Shown here in pieces: positions 26,501 to 36,538 of a stretch of DNA of 64,000 bases. The DNA is taken from NCBI RefSeq assembly GCF_000471905.2, contig NW_006499603.1, positions 801,987 through 865,986 on the forward strand, in the 5' to 3' direction. This DNA is from Amborella trichopoda (lineage: Eukaryota > Streptophyta > Magnoliopsida > Amborellales > Amborellaceae). Under the pieces are notes generated by a model that was not told the origin of the DNA, did no database searches, and saw only the letters and a list, made by a program, of their open reading frames with translations. The stretch's first letter is position 1. The number at the start of each line of letters is the position of its first letter. The translations under genes were made by a program, and so were the position numbers.

Positions 26501-27397
26501 ACATAAGCCTGGTATAGCTTTTTAATAAATACAAAAATAGAACAAAAAGATTCATTGCATAGTGATAAGTAAAAGGATTGGTAAATGTATTTCATGAAGC
26601 TTTTGGATCCTTGAACATCTATTTCTCATGGTACACATTATGCAGCTTTAAAAAAGAACCATAAATACCCATCAAAGAGGATTAGAAGAAGAAGCAATAG
26701 CTGAATTAGATGAAATTAGTCATTCCCTAAATGTGGGTTTCTTCTCTGATCAGCTTAAAGTTTTTACCTGTTAGAAGGAAAAGGACTTTTTGGTGTGCAG
26801 GTTGCAGTTCTTATATTGATTTTGGTGCTAGATTTAAGTTCCTTAGGAATGGCATCTTAAATAAGTTCTAACTTGATTTAAACAAAATCTTTTATTTGTT
26901 TTTTTCTGCATGGTTTCCATACTGATTTAGGTTCTTGTGGTGACATTTTCAGTTGTCTTTCTTCCAATCCTTCTTTCCTTTTTCTTTACTTTTTCTTTTT
27001 TCTTCAGAAGATGGTTAATCTTTGCTTTTACCACTTATGTGGTGATGCTTACCAGTTTACTTACTCTTTGTTATAATTTCTTAGTTTTTTTTTTTTCCCA
27101 ATTTTTCTACCAAGCAGTGAAAGAGTTGGTAGTGTCTGATCTTAGCCTAGAATTTTTGCCTGTGATGTTCAGGAGCAACAACTATGCTGCCAAAATAGAT
27201 TGCTGCCTGCTCATTACCTGAAGATGAAGGAGGTTCTGACTCTTGAGGCCTTGAAAGGCACCACAGTCGAGAAATCAGATGCCTATCGCTTCTTTAAGGT
27301 TGATCCTAGCAAGGTGGATAAAGTCTATGATTTAGTCACAAAGATCAATTGTGTTAAAGGTGAGGAATTTAACCAGTGTGTGAAGGTTGAACCTTAG
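975..27397 (+). CDS. ADA2: transcriptional adaptor ADA2 (SAGA-type histone acetyltransferase subunit)
   Basis: Exons: 975-1027, 13702-13757, 15421-15593, 17444-17509, 17645-17770, 17870-17945, 18395-18458, 18569-18615, 18790-18939, 20236-20458, 24208-24418, 25713-26036, 27173-27397. Every junction is GT-AG and all phases agree, giving 597 residues. It starts MGRSR, as plant ADA2 proteins do. The ZZ zinc finger (about 46-94) has ligands C48, C51, C63, C66, C72, C75, H85 and H89. A SANT domain (about 104-155, with [18 protein letters not shown]) follows. The central block (about 285-415) holds [11 protein letters not shown] and [20 protein letters not shown]. The end (about 525-590, with [15 protein letters not shown] and [16 protein letters not shown]) is SWIRM-like. 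In plants ADA2 bridges the GCN5 acetyltransferase and activators in the nucleus. The hydrophilic tail [15 protein letters not shown] is longer than in remembered homologues. Exon ends rest on frame and homology, not transcripts; ADA2a versus ADA2b is unresolved. Confidence 0.95.
1461..2700 (-). other. LINE 3' tail with alternating purine and pyrimidine blocks
   Basis: This part lies between the RNase H stop and the poly-A of the LINE. On the + strand it alternates GA-rich blocks (about 1860-2150, 2285-2450, 2580-2690) with T-rich blocks (2160-2280, 2460-2570). The first 400 bases next to the poly-T have ordinary composition. Open frames of up to 185 codons here are products of the low complexity. 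Whether the purine blocks belong to the LINE's untranslated tail or are a later expansion cannot be decided. Confidence 0.5.
2763..6640 (-). pseudogene. LINE ORF2 remnant: endonuclease, reverse transcriptase, RNase H
   Basis: The endonuclease start reads KILCW then IRGLGSHTK in a shifted frame near 6620-6570, and the motif [12 protein letters not shown] sits at about 6373-6407, followed by a stop. The reverse transcriptase core, including [19 protein letters not shown] and [12 protein letters not shown], lies at 5231-4896. The catalytic box reads YANDT at about 4625-4639, where active enzymes have YADD, so an aspartate has become asparagine. KYLGLPL follows near 4460. A zinc-knuckle region ([19 protein letters not shown]) lies at 3716-3528 and an RNase H end with [11 protein letters not shown] near 2840. 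Several frameshifts and stops separate these blocks. The product would have nicked target DNA, copied its own RNA and removed the RNA strand. Confidence 0.85.
7005..7900 (-). pseudogene. captured PPR (PLS-type) gene fragment inside the Pack-MULE
   Basis: Minus-strand frames show pentatricopeptide repeats of the PLS type found in plant organelle RNA-editing factors: [96 protein letters not shown] and [20 protein letters not shown]. The stretch is split into two overlapping frames near 7459-7528 and a degraded upstream part, and it stops after about seven repeats with no E, E+ or DYW domain and no organelle targeting leader. It is therefore a partial gene copy. The sequence at 7010-7030 runs without a PPR pattern into the terminal inverted repeat. 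Confidence 0.85.
7901..8570. other. Pack-MULE interior of unknown origin
   Basis: Between the PPR fragment and the right terminal repeat lie about 670 bases with short open frames on both strands (7975-8265 minus, 8251-8505 plus). Neither translation matches a family I recognise. It may be a second captured host fragment or leader sequence of the PPR gene. Confidence 0.35.
8747..11290 (-). pseudogene. LINE ORF1 remnant with DUF4283-like domain and proline-rich linker
   Basis: The upstream part, about 10960-10430 on the minus strand, has the pattern of the DUF4283 domain common at the start of plant LINE ORF1: [12 protein letters not shown], then [17 protein letters not shown] and [12 protein letters not shown] in neighbouring frames. 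A proline- and serine-rich linker (about 10330-9200) follows; it explains the long open frames there, up to 180 codons. The last part (8914-8750) is acidic and polar. The protein would have bound LINE RNA. Frameshifts break it in several places and the Pack-MULE ends it at 8738. Confidence 0.75.
11691..12493 (-). mobile_element. 5'-truncated LINE, RNase H end only
   Basis: ATAAATGGATTGGAA occurs at 11676-11690 and 12494-12508, a 15-bp target duplication. The element begins on the + strand with poly-T, so its poly-A lies on the minus strand, followed by an AATAAAAT-rich 3' tail. Minus-strand frames carry RNase H traces: YAELRAL-like and ALEARVDLA-like strings near 12090-12130, then [19 protein letters not shown] at about 11870-11930. 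The rest of the LINE is missing, as is usual after incomplete reverse transcription. It is a different copy from the large LINE upstream. Confidence 0.85.
12509..13701. other. remainder of ADA2 intron 1
   Basis: Nothing recognisable apart from a (GT)n tract at about 13012-13039. The overlapping open frames at 12864-13136 and 12883-13110 are mirror shadows across that tract. Confidence 0.6.
13912..14100 (-). mobile_element. possible retroelement 3' end in ADA2 intron 2
   Basis: A poly-T run is followed by AAGAGATGTGGG and then CATTTTATTAATAAAC, the same arrangement as the minus-strand LINE tail at 11691. No coding trace or target duplication was found, so this is a guess from layout. The rest of intron 2 (14100-15420) shows nothing I recognise. 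Confidence 0.35.
15594..17095. other. ADA2 intron 3, no recognised content
   Basis: AT-rich intron sequence with no transposon ends, RNA gene or credible reading frame that I can see. The tandem duplication at its 3' end is listed separately. Confidence 0.5.
17096..17443. repeat. 178-bp tandem duplication ending at the ADA2 exon 4 acceptor
   Basis: Unit 1 (17096-17273) and unit 2 (17274-17443) are near copies: both contain GATTATTCTCTTACTG, TGTCTTGCAATTTAAAG and CATCACAATGCTCATAATA. The units differ at roughly one base in fifteen by eye. Unit 2 ends in the true acceptor, TTGCACAG before exon 4. Unit 1 ends TTGCAAATACTTCTAG, so it also keeps a pyrimidine-rich tract and an AG. Confidence 0.9.
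21601..21649. repeat. 18-bp inverted repeat with 12-base loop
   Basis: ACATAAATTCCAGTTGCA at 21601-21618 is answered by TGCAACTGGAATTTTATGT at 21631-21649, complementary except for one inserted base. It lies exactly between the CT/TA microsatellite and the RTE LINE remnant, so it may mark a rearranged junction. Confidence 0.75.
21631..22080 (+). mobile_element. RTE-type LINE 3' end
   Basis: The + strand reads the conserved carboxyl end of plant RTE LINEs: [56 protein letters not shown], and a final GIRVADSN. A segment between the first two blocks, where related elements have about 15 more residues, is missing, and there are at least three in-frame stops. The 3' end runs into a (TA)n tract at 22089-22107, in keeping with the microsatellite-like tails of this family. 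The reverse transcriptase and endonuclease are absent, so it is a 5'-truncated dead copy. Confidence 0.85.
23434..23551. repeat. (TA)n microsatellite and 20-N assembly gap
   Basis: A (TA)n tract at 23434-23518 is followed by 12 ordinary bases and an N run at 23532-23551. The true length of the tract and gap is unknown. Confidence 0.95.
24755..25133. mobile_element. MITE family A, copy 1, in ADA2 intron 11
   Basis: The ends are inverted repeats of about 30 bases: GTTTGTATAGAGCCGAGG at 24755 against the reverse complement of the end at 25133. The terminal motif TAGAGCCgaGGCTCTA is itself almost a palindrome. There is no coding capacity. A second copy in reverse orientation lies at 58710-59062, sharing interior words such as GATCAATTTGAGGATAT in complement. 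No target duplication is evident, so the superfamily is undecided. Confidence 0.75.
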
Positions 27398-27772
27398 TTT
27401 TTTTCCTCAATTCTTTCAACTGGAAACCATGAATTAGGTTGGACCTGGGGTTTGACCTCTTTGCCCTTCGATGAAGTCATTGAACTGCTTGTATATATAT
27501 TTGCATGCATGCTTAAGTCTAAAATATCTGTAATTTTAAACGTGTAACTGTATAAAACGGAATTAGAGGTGTGCATTTTTGTATTCTATTTGAGCTTATT
27601 GAATCATTGAATATGTTGTACGGTCTCCTTGAATTTCATAATGGAGGGTTTTGTGAAGTGCAGGTATGCTTTTGAGTACCCGCCTTTGGGATTTAGAAAG
27701 TGACCAAACTGGCCATTGATTTTGATTCTACTTTTCATGAATCTGGTGAATCCCCATTTATTATATTTTTGA

Positions 27773-28576
27773 TGGAGATTTTTTACTTTGGTACAAGGTG
27801 GTTTCAATTAATCTTGACCATTGGATGTGAAATTGGATGGTTGCATTTATTCTGTTGACCAAGCTCAAACTTTAAAAGAAATTTTCTCACACTTTGTGAT
27901 GCACCAAAGTTATCAGATTTCATATGTTAAAAGTAATTGTGGCCTTCTTGTATCAAAGGTAAATGGTCTCATTGTATACAATCTCTTTAAAAATAAGTAT
28001 AAAATATTTTTACTTTATGTTTCTCTAAATTTTTTTTCGCTTTTTTGTTTCCACGTTACCTCAAATTTGGGCATCCAATATCAAAATGTTGGATTTCCAA
28101 ACCAAAGGTGTTTTTCTTTAATAATTGCGTCGGTTTGGATATCAAATGTTCAAACAAAGAGGCCTATTTTGAGTATATAATGAGACATTTAACATTTGGT
28201 ACAAGGTGGTTTCAATTAATCTTGACCATTGCATGTGAAATTGGATGGCTGTATTTATTCCGTTGACCAAGCTCAAACTTCAAAAGAAATTTTTTCACAC
28301 TTTGTGATACATCCAAGTTATTAGATTTCACATGTTAAAAGTAATTATGGCTTCTCTGTATCCAATGTAAATGGTCTCATTGTATACAATTTTTTTAAAA
28401 ATAGGTATTAAATATTTTCTACTTTGTGTTTCTCTAAATTTTTCTTGGCTTTTTTGTTTCCACAGTACCTCAAATTTGGGCATCTCATATCCCAATGTTG
28501 GATTTTCAAACCAAAGGTGTTTTTTTTTAATAACTGGGTCCGTTTGGATATCTAATGTCTAAACGAAGAGGCTTAT
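27773..28576. repeat. tandem duplication of MITE family B plus flank, 408-bp period
   Basis: Unit 1 is 27773-28180 and unit 2 is 28181-28576. Each starts with a MITE of about 199 bases (27773-27971 and 28181-28379) whose inverted ends read TGAGAC, ATTT and GGTACAAGGTGG. Each MITE is followed by about 209 bases of unique sequence, repeated with it. Units differ at perhaps one base in ten by eye. It begins about 375 bases beyond the ADA2 stop and may overlap that gene's 3' end. A single copy of the same MITE is at 59302-59506. Confidence 0.8.
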
Positions 28577-29768
28577 TTGCATTTCTAGATATTGGAACTA
28601 CCCTCTCATCTTTTTCTTTTGACCTGAAGAATAATCCGACCTGGTCGAGATACCAAAAAAACTAATTCAGACATCCAACATTCTTAACGCTTTTTCACTT
28701 AAATAAGGACCCCGGTTGGTTAAATGCCATGTCAAGATAATTTGAGGATTTCAAAAAAAATTAAAAATGCGATTGACCATGCAATAGAAATATATGAATG
28801 TTTTCAAATATGAAATTTATATGGGAAGTTATTTTGTAAAATTCCCATCAATGTGGCGTAATAACTTTTCGCTGTGTTTTGTTATTTAGAAGTAAAAAAT
28901 TAGTTAAAAAGGAGCAAAAACTAACTGCCGTATGTGGCTATCGGTGATTGGTGGCGTTGAATGGACTTAATACTGCAGAAAATTCCATTGTTTATTAACT
29001 GACAAATCTTCTATAATCTTACTTAGTAAGTAATGCGTGAGTTCCCTTCGACCTGACATGGCAAACAGATAGAATTCCGCAGGCTCTGTTTTCTTTGCTA
29101 AATAGATAAACAATATTTTTTATTTTTAATTTTATTCTATGCACCTTTTATATAAGGGGCTAAACATATAGTCCGTACCCAAGGGTTCACCAGGATTTGT
29201 ATAACCTCTCTATAGTAACAAAAAGCAACTGGCACTGCCCAAGATACAACAAATTTTGGGAAATTTTTATTAAGGAGTTATTTCAACAGGGCCTTGTCAT
29301 TGTAGTCCTGTTGGTTTTCGTGATAAATAAATATTAAATATATTTCCAAAAAAATATTTGATATCTATTTGTTTATTTCTTTGGATACTTATATTTAGAT
29401 TGCTTGGTATCACAAAAGCGATCCTGGCTTGGTTTTCGTTTGAGGGAGCAAATGAGTACTTTGCTTCTGCAGGAGCACCTTGCTTTATATTCGTGTTTAT
29501 CATCACGTTTGTCGCTCTTTCATATATAATATAACATAATATGCAATAATATATCATATTATATAATTATATACGATCTATAATATAATATATAATAAAT
29601 ATGTAATAAAACATCATTTCTGCACCTAATTTTCGATGAGTCTATTCTAAGCATAATTTTAAAAGATCAAATTTATAAAAAATTAATTAATAAAACAAAG
29701 TGTGCCTAATTTTATAATTACACACATAAAAATATGATTAAGTAATACGTTTAAGTAATGGAAAATGG
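28577..29768. other. intergenic, no recognised content
   Basis: AT-rich sequence without credible genes. Small open frames (for example 29297-29557 minus) have no recognisable domain and lie in AT-biased DNA. Confidence 0.5.
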
Positions 29769-29794
29769 TTTGATAGGGCTGCAGCCCTATCAAA
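29769..29794. repeat. 26-bp perfect palindrome
   Basis: The sequence is self-complementary over 26 bases around the centre GCTGCAGC. The arm is TTTGATAGGGCTG. It resembles the near-palindromic ends of MITE family A and may be one end of a related element, but the partner end was not found. Confidence 0.9.
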
Positions 29795-30049
29795 ATAAGT
29801 AAAACTCTCCTCATAATTCATCAAAAATTGCAATTCAAGTGTTGAAAAACTTTTAAATCGATCATCTTTGAACATAAGGTTGTGAAAAATATTAGGATTT
29901 CAAGTTTTAAAAATAGTGTATATTGCAACAAGTCATCTAGTCCATCCATTTCTTTTTAAAAAATAAGTGTTAACGGATCCATAAGATGTGTACTATTTTT
30001 TGAGTTTCGAATTTTATTGTTGGTGTTGGAAATTAATTCTAGAGCCATC

Positions 30050-30200
30050 ATGAAGAAATTTTATTTATGGGTGAGTCAGTGGGGAGAGGGCCCCTACCCT
30101 TAGTAGGAATTGAGCCTAGGATGTAGCGTTGCAAACCATCAAGCGCTAATCAATTAAGCCCGGGCTCTTTTCCTAAAAAAAAAAAAGTGGTATGCAATTC
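30050..30200. mobile_element. possible retroelement tail or SINE-like piece
   Basis: GTGGGGAGAGGGCCCCTACC resembles the segment AGTGGGGGAGAAGGCCCC just inside the LINE poly-A at 11710-11730. Downstream come a stretch ending AATTAAGCCCGGGCTC and an A run. Coding traces and target duplications are lacking, so the class is uncertain. Confidence 0.35.
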
Positions 30201-30244
30201 CTAATATTGAAGATCCAAAATATCGACAATTTGGTCATTTAAAA

Positions 30245-33200
30245 AATTCGTGAAAAGAGTATTCAGTTAATGATGAAAACCTTTGGTAAATTTTAGATGA
30301 AGTAAATTAATCTTGTACCATATGGAAATAAAGTTTTTTGGCTTTTTAATGGACTTGGTTCTGAGTATGAGTACTTTGCTACCACTATGCTTAAGCTTCT
30401 GATTCTTTCCTATAATGAAATTATACCACTGCTTCAAAGCCATGAGATTAGAAATTAGCCTGAAGTCTTTAAAGAACACTCATGTCCAAATCAGAATATG
30501 GCTTTTGTTGGACAACAGAGAAATTTTGGACCCAACAAAAGCACTAGAAATTACAGAGATAGAAGGAAGTAAAACTTTGGTGGCCAACATTTTTTCAATT
30601 TTTGGGGGTGTAGATTTGCTCAAACATGACAAAACAATAATGGGGGATGTAGTGTGCTGCAGACAAACCAAGAAAGTGGTAGTACAACTATGCAACATGT
30701 GAATCAAATATTGTAACAAGGTTCACAGATACAACAATCTGCTTGGACACCCCACGAAAAGTGTCAAATTTGAACATACAACATTAAAGTGCCGACACCG
30801 ATTCAATCAAAGATATTCATCAATCACTTGCTGCAGTAACTATAAAAAAATTTCAAGACTCAGAATGGTTCTAAAACATTGGTGGCTCAATTCATATGAC
30901 ACGAGACCTAGGTCAATTGCAAAACCTTCGCCCGTATAGTGGCAGAGATATAGTTATGTTTAGCAATGGTTAGTGACTATTTTACATGTTGATGATGCAA
31001 ATATTGGCATTGGGTATGAAATATTGAACATTTCTAATGTTCTTTTGGTGCAAAAGATTAAAAATAATTTATTATCTGTTAGTCAATTTACAAAAGATTT
31101 TTCTTGTATTTTTGAATTCTTTACGAATGGTTTTTTGATTAGGAAATGAGCACATGGAGAACTCTAGCCAGTGGGAGTGGCAAGGGCTGCTTTATGCACT
31201 TGAGGATGTGAATGAAGCTTTATTTTCTAATCGAAATAATAGAACATCAGAAGATGTGTGACATCAACGGCTTAGACATCCTCAATCTAAAGTAGTCTGT
31301 TATTTGGAATCTAAGCAGTTGATTAATATTGATGTATGGAATAATTCTCATTATGTTTGTGCTAGTTGTCAGATGGGAAAAATAAGTAAACTTCCATTTA
31401 ATAGTACTGATAAGACCTCTAAAAAATCTCTCTTTAAGATTCATTCAGATTTATGGGGTCATGCTCCAGCTTTATCTAATCAGAGTTATAAATCAGAATT
31501 ATCGCTTTTATGTGGTGTTTGTGGATGATTACACTTGTTTTTCTTGAATTTATCATTTGAAAAGAAAATATAAATTTTTCTTTGCATTTGTGAAATTTCA
31601 TTGTATGGTTGAAAGGAGATTTGAAAAAATAATCTGAATTTTTCAATGTGATGGAGGCGATGAGTTTGCTAAGAAAGAATTCATTGCTTATCGTACTAAT
31701 AATGGAATTGTGCAACATATATCATGCTCGGGATTCCCTGATGAAAATGAAATAGCTGAAAAGAAACATAGAAATATTGTAGGATGGGTCTTACAATAAT
31801 ATTTCATGCAGGGATTCGTAAACGGGTTTGGGTTAAAGCTTTCCATCTACAACCTTTGTAATAAACGAGATTCCCTCAAACAATTCGTAAATGGATTTGT
31901 CATATTCTTTGTTGTTTGGCCACCTTCTAGACTATTCTTCATTTCAGATATTTGGGTGTCAATGTTTTTCGTATATTCGAGACTACGCTATAGATAAAAT
32001 CTGTCATCGTTCTCTTCCATGTGTATTTTTGGGTTACATTGTTTAGCATAAGGTTTACAAATGTTTGCATCCACCCATAGGGCGAGTCTATATCTTCAGA
32101 TATGTTGTAATTGATAAAAATAATTTTCCATATCCTAATCCAAATTCTTTGTTTGATAGTGTACATGTTCAGGGGGAGCTGACTACTTATGCAGAATGGT
32201 CTGAGTATTATGAATCTGAGATACAAAATTCTTCTTTTGATTTATCAGCTTCACATACACCGCCCATTAGGGATGCCCAGGATGTGTCTGCTCCTCTAGC
32301 TGATTTGCCTATCAATAATGATAGTGGTCCAACTTCTCTTGTAGAGAAAGATGCCAACACTATGATACCAACACAAGATGTCTAAGATGATGTAGCACAT
32401 GCTCATGATGTGGAAAATGTTGTGACCCAAGAAACCAACTAATCTAATTTTTCACGAGCCCTGAGCTCCCTTATCAATCACATGGTCACAAGAACTCAAG
32501 ATGGTACTAAAAAACCTCGAATTTTGCAGTCCATGGTAGCAGTCTCAAATGTTTTTCTTTTGAAACTATCCCTTTAGAACTTAAGTCCATTAAGTTTGCC
32601 TTGGGCCATCTGGGCTTGCATCATACCGTGGAATAGGAAATTGAAGCCCTACATGTTAATTCTAGGCAAAATTGTATAAAATCCCCAAAAATGGACTTTC
32701 TAAGCAATTTACCCCCAACCTAACTTTTCCCAGCAACTTTTTCCCAAAACCATGTTTCTTAGCAAATACACTCACCCCCCCTTCACCACCACCAAACTAA
32801 AGAAAAAAAGAAAAAAAAAGACTAAAATACCCCTCCTTTACTTACCTCTCATGTTGACCATGGCGGTCAGACACTTTACCATGGCGGTCCGGTGCTTAAG
32901 TCACTGACTTGGAACAGTCCGACACTTCACTATAGCGGTCTGGTACTTCATCATAGCGGTTCGGAGTTTGGAAGAGGTGGCTTGACATTTGTTCTAGATT
33001 AATGAGCAGTTCGACATATGTGAGCTACGGTTCGACAAAATTGAAAATTGTGTTTGGAATAAGCGGCCCGACAGTGTACAGTTCTGGTCTAATAGAATGG
33101 ATGGGTCTGACAATATACAATCGCGGGCAGACGTTTCTTTTTATTAGGATCCAAAAATGATTTGTTATGTACAAGAATGATATTTTCATAAAAAAAATAA

Positions 33201-34900
33201 ACATTTTGTATTGGGGGGGGGGGAGGGGGAGGGTGTATTTGTTATAAACTTGATTTTTGAGAAATATATGCTAAGAAAAATTATGGTGGCCGTAAAGTGC
33301 CTAAAAAGTCTATATTTGGGGGTTTTATGCAATTTTCCTTGAATTCTACTTGGGAGTTATTTCCTCGTCTTCCAGACCACACTAAACTAAAGTTTGATAT
33401 TAGTTTAGAGAGACTACGAGCAAGACTAGTTGCTAAATAATATAATCAGGTTTTTGGAGTTGATTTCTCTAAAACATTTAGTCATGCTTTTAAACCTGCT
33501 CGTATTTGAATTGTCCTCACCATAGTTATTGTTCGTCACTGGCCTATTAAACAACTTGATCTGAAAAATTCTTTTCTGCATGTTTTTTTAAGGAACATGT
33601 ATTTATGGAATAACCTCCTGGCTTTGTTAGCTCAGAATATTCAAATCATGTCTGCAAATTAAAAAGAACTTTATATGGTCCCATGCAAGCACCACAGACC
33701 TGATTTGATTAATTTAGTGCCTATTTATTATCATTGGGGTTTTATTGCAGCATGGCTGATTCATCTCTATTTGTTTCTTACACTACTCAAGGCATTATTA
33801 TATTTCTCATTTATATTGATGATATTATTGTTATTGGTGATAATTCAAACATTTTAGAATAATTTATTTTCCAACGTGGAAGGAAATTTGCAATGAAAGA
33901 TACTTTGACCTCTTCATTATTTTCTTGGCATAGAGATATTTTATTTTTCAGTTAGAATTTTTCTATCTCAAAACGAATATGTTCAGGATCTTCTTAATAG
34001 TGCTCAGATGCTCAATGCCAAACCTATTTCAAAACCAATGGTCATGAAGAATAATTTTCATGAGAATTATGATCCATTTCATGATCCATCCCTTTATTGG
34101 AGCATTATTGGTGCACTCTAATACATTACCATAGCACGGCCTGACTTTTTCCATAATGTTAATACAATGTGTTAATTTATGCATGCCCCTACAATTCCAC
34201 ATTTTCAGGCAGTGGAAAAAAAGCGAATTCTTTGTTATTTCCGTGGTGTATAGTCCTGTGGTATAAGAATCTTATCAGGTAGCTCACATTAGTTATATGT
34301 TTTTTTAATGTAGACTAGGTTGGGTGTCCAAACACTCGCTATTTAGCTACTAGTTTCTGCACCTATCTTGGTTCCAACTGCATATCTTGGAGTGCTAAGA
34401 AATAATCAATTGTGACTCATTCAAGTACTGAAGTGGAATATCGATCTATGGCATGCACTGCTGCAGAATTGGCATTGTTTTCTTTTATTCTTGAGATATT
34501 AGGGTGCCTCCTCCTCAGCCACAAACATTTTTTTTGTGACAATATTAGTGCTCTCTACATGGCAGTTAATCATGTTTTTCATGTCTGGACAAAGCACATT
34601 GAGTTAGACTATTATTTTGTAGGTGAAAATGTTGCTTTTGGACTACTTACCACTCGATTTATTTCCTCTCACAATCAAGTTGCTGATACCTTCACCAAGT
34701 TTTTGCCACGAGAAGTTTTTCGAGATCTTTACTTCAAACTCGGGCTTCAAATGCCTCCTTAGCCGAGCTTGAGCGGGAGTAAGAGAAACAAAATTCAAAT
34801 AAGATAGGAAAGTATATTACTCTTTCCTTTTGAGATGATAATATAACAAGATAGGAAAATGTATATTGCATGTAACACGATATGAAAGTATGTATTATAC
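30245..34900 (+). mobile_element. broken Ty1/copia LTR-retrotransposon fossil
   Basis: Plus-strand traces occur in the order expected of Ty1/copia: gag-like text near 30300-30720, GAG-pre-integrase and integrase traces at about 31250-32060, a variable linker to about 32390, reverse transcriptase traces at about 33340-34250 and RNase H at 34412-34762, where the typical STEVEYRSMA motif is clear. It is badly decayed, with more than fifteen breaks. No LTR pair or target duplication was identified, so the outer limits are approximate. A 675-bp MULE-like element has inserted between the linker and the reverse transcriptase region. It looks old, at least as old as that insert. Confidence 0.85.
32665..33339. 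mobile_element. non-autonomous MULE-like element inside the copia fossil
   Basis: The left end GGCAAAATTGTATAAAATCC matches the reverse complement of the right end near 33339 over about 40 bases with a few differences, including ATAAAA, CCCCCAAA and GACTTT. Flanks TTAATTCTA (32656-32664) and TGAATTCTA (33340-33348) agree at 8 of 9 positions, a Mutator-type target duplication. The interior has no gene. It holds four or more imperfect repeats of the form CATGGCGGTCnGACACTT at about 32859-32970, and a G/C homopolymer-like tract near 33217-33235. Confidence 0.75.
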
Positions 34901-36349
34901 TATTGTATTACTATTATTTATAAAATGAAAGAACCACCACAAAAATTATGTGCGGCACAATTATTTTCTCAAAAAGTTTCTCTCTCTTTCTCTCTCTCAA
35001 AATTCTTTAGTAGGGGCATGCCTTCCCTACTAAAGTTCCCTCCCCCCCCCCCCCAAAAAAAAAAAAAAACGAGTTGGGGTGCTATTTACTCATTATCAAA
35101 GAGATCTTGGAAAAATTAGAGGGCTTAAGGAAAGACATGTAGAGAAATTCAAAATTCACATTCCTATTTTTTCTCCCTTAGTCATTAGTATAGATAAATA
35201 TAGATGAGAGAGAAAAGAAGAGAAAGAGAACAACGTAATGTAAAAAGGACTTCTTCATTCTATGTTGTACAATTTTGTCTAGTTGTGCTTTTAGAATCCC
35301 AAATTTTGGAGACGTAACCCCGTCAACCTAGTGAGCAACTTAAAGATACAATTTTATACTTACATGACAGAAAGAGAGAAAATATTATTAAAGGGATCAA
35401 AAGATCTCATTCACCATCGAAGAGTTTCTTATTTAACTTTCATTTCATAATGGTACCTCCTCGAGATTTGTTAAAAACCTTGCTTAATTGACATTGATCA
35501 GGGTTAGTAATCCTTAAAAAATAGGGGCATTTGGTAATTTGACCAATTAGATGCCTCGAGCAATCATACCCCTAGTTATTCAAAAGTAGATAAATTAAAC
35601 TATCAAATGATAAAAATACCTTAACTTTTTATTGCTTATAGGGGTCTTATAATAATTTAAGAATTCTATTTCCTCAATGGTAAACAACCAATTATTTTTA
35701 TAATTTGGCTTGAGACACTTAAGTCGACTAAATTAACAAAATGCGCATAGTTGTTCAAAGTTCCCAAAATTAAACAAGGATAGTATGGGATTAGTTAATA
35801 ATTTATTGAGGATGTACCTTAATGAAATTTAAAAAGTCAACCTTGTACTGGTAAATGAGACGGCTTGAGCTCTTTAATAGTGTTGGTAGATAAATTTAGC
35901 CCTTTAACCCTTTAATGTTACTATCTCAAAGCAAATCCAAACACAGTCTAATATGCCTTTAAAATTTATGTTCTATTGGATGGACAATGTCTACTTTTTG
36001 AATAGTTGAGTCCTTAGAAGGTCAATCTACTTTTCTTTTGGGCCCTATTTGGTTCCTTGGAAATGGGACTCATGGGAAAATTTATCTCTTAGAAATGGTA
36101 TCTCCTCAAATTGGCATCTCTTGGAAGATGGATATATGTTGTTTGGACAACATTTGACAAAGATTTGGAAAAATGCATTTTTATTGTTTGGATTGCTTGG
36201 AAGATATTGTCATGTAATTCAAAATTTTTTATTGTATCTTTATCTTCAGGAAATTCATTTCATATTGGTACTCATTATTGAAAAGTTAATGTCGAAATTT
36301 CCAAAAAAAAAAAAAACAAAACATTCCCAGGTGTTCTACGGGTAGGGCT
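34901..36349. other. intergenic, no gene seen
   Basis: AT-rich sequence with a C run then an A run at about 35042-35070 and a short inverted repeat, TTTAGTAGGG with CCCTACTAAA, near 35005-35033. At 36037-36345 the text GGGCCCTATTTGGTT resembles the ends of some hAT-type MITEs, but no matching second end was found. Confidence 0.4.
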
Positions 36350-36538
36350 GAGAAATTACCCGATCTGGATCTGAAACCAAGAATTTGGATCCTATTTGGA
36401 TCTAGGCATGGATCCAAATTTTGGATCCGAAATTCAGATTCGGATCCAAAATTCATATCTAAATTAAAATTTGGGTTAGATCTGGGTTGAGGTGGATCCG
36501 ACCTGGATTTGACTCGGTTTTAAAAACAATGTAATTTG
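36350..36538. repeat. degenerate GGATCC-rich dispersed repeat
   Basis: The words GGATCC, GGATCT and GATCCGAA recur at irregular spacing in A/T-rich text. A shorter relative in the opposite sense lies at about 55007-55115 (GGATCTGGATG, GATCCAGCCC). It looks like a dispersed, low-complexity repeat and has no coding capacity. Confidence 0.55.

Noticed and set aside
34780-34990. 3' LTR of the first copia fossil
   Set aside because: A purine stretch follows the RNase H, but no matching second LTR could be found upstream.
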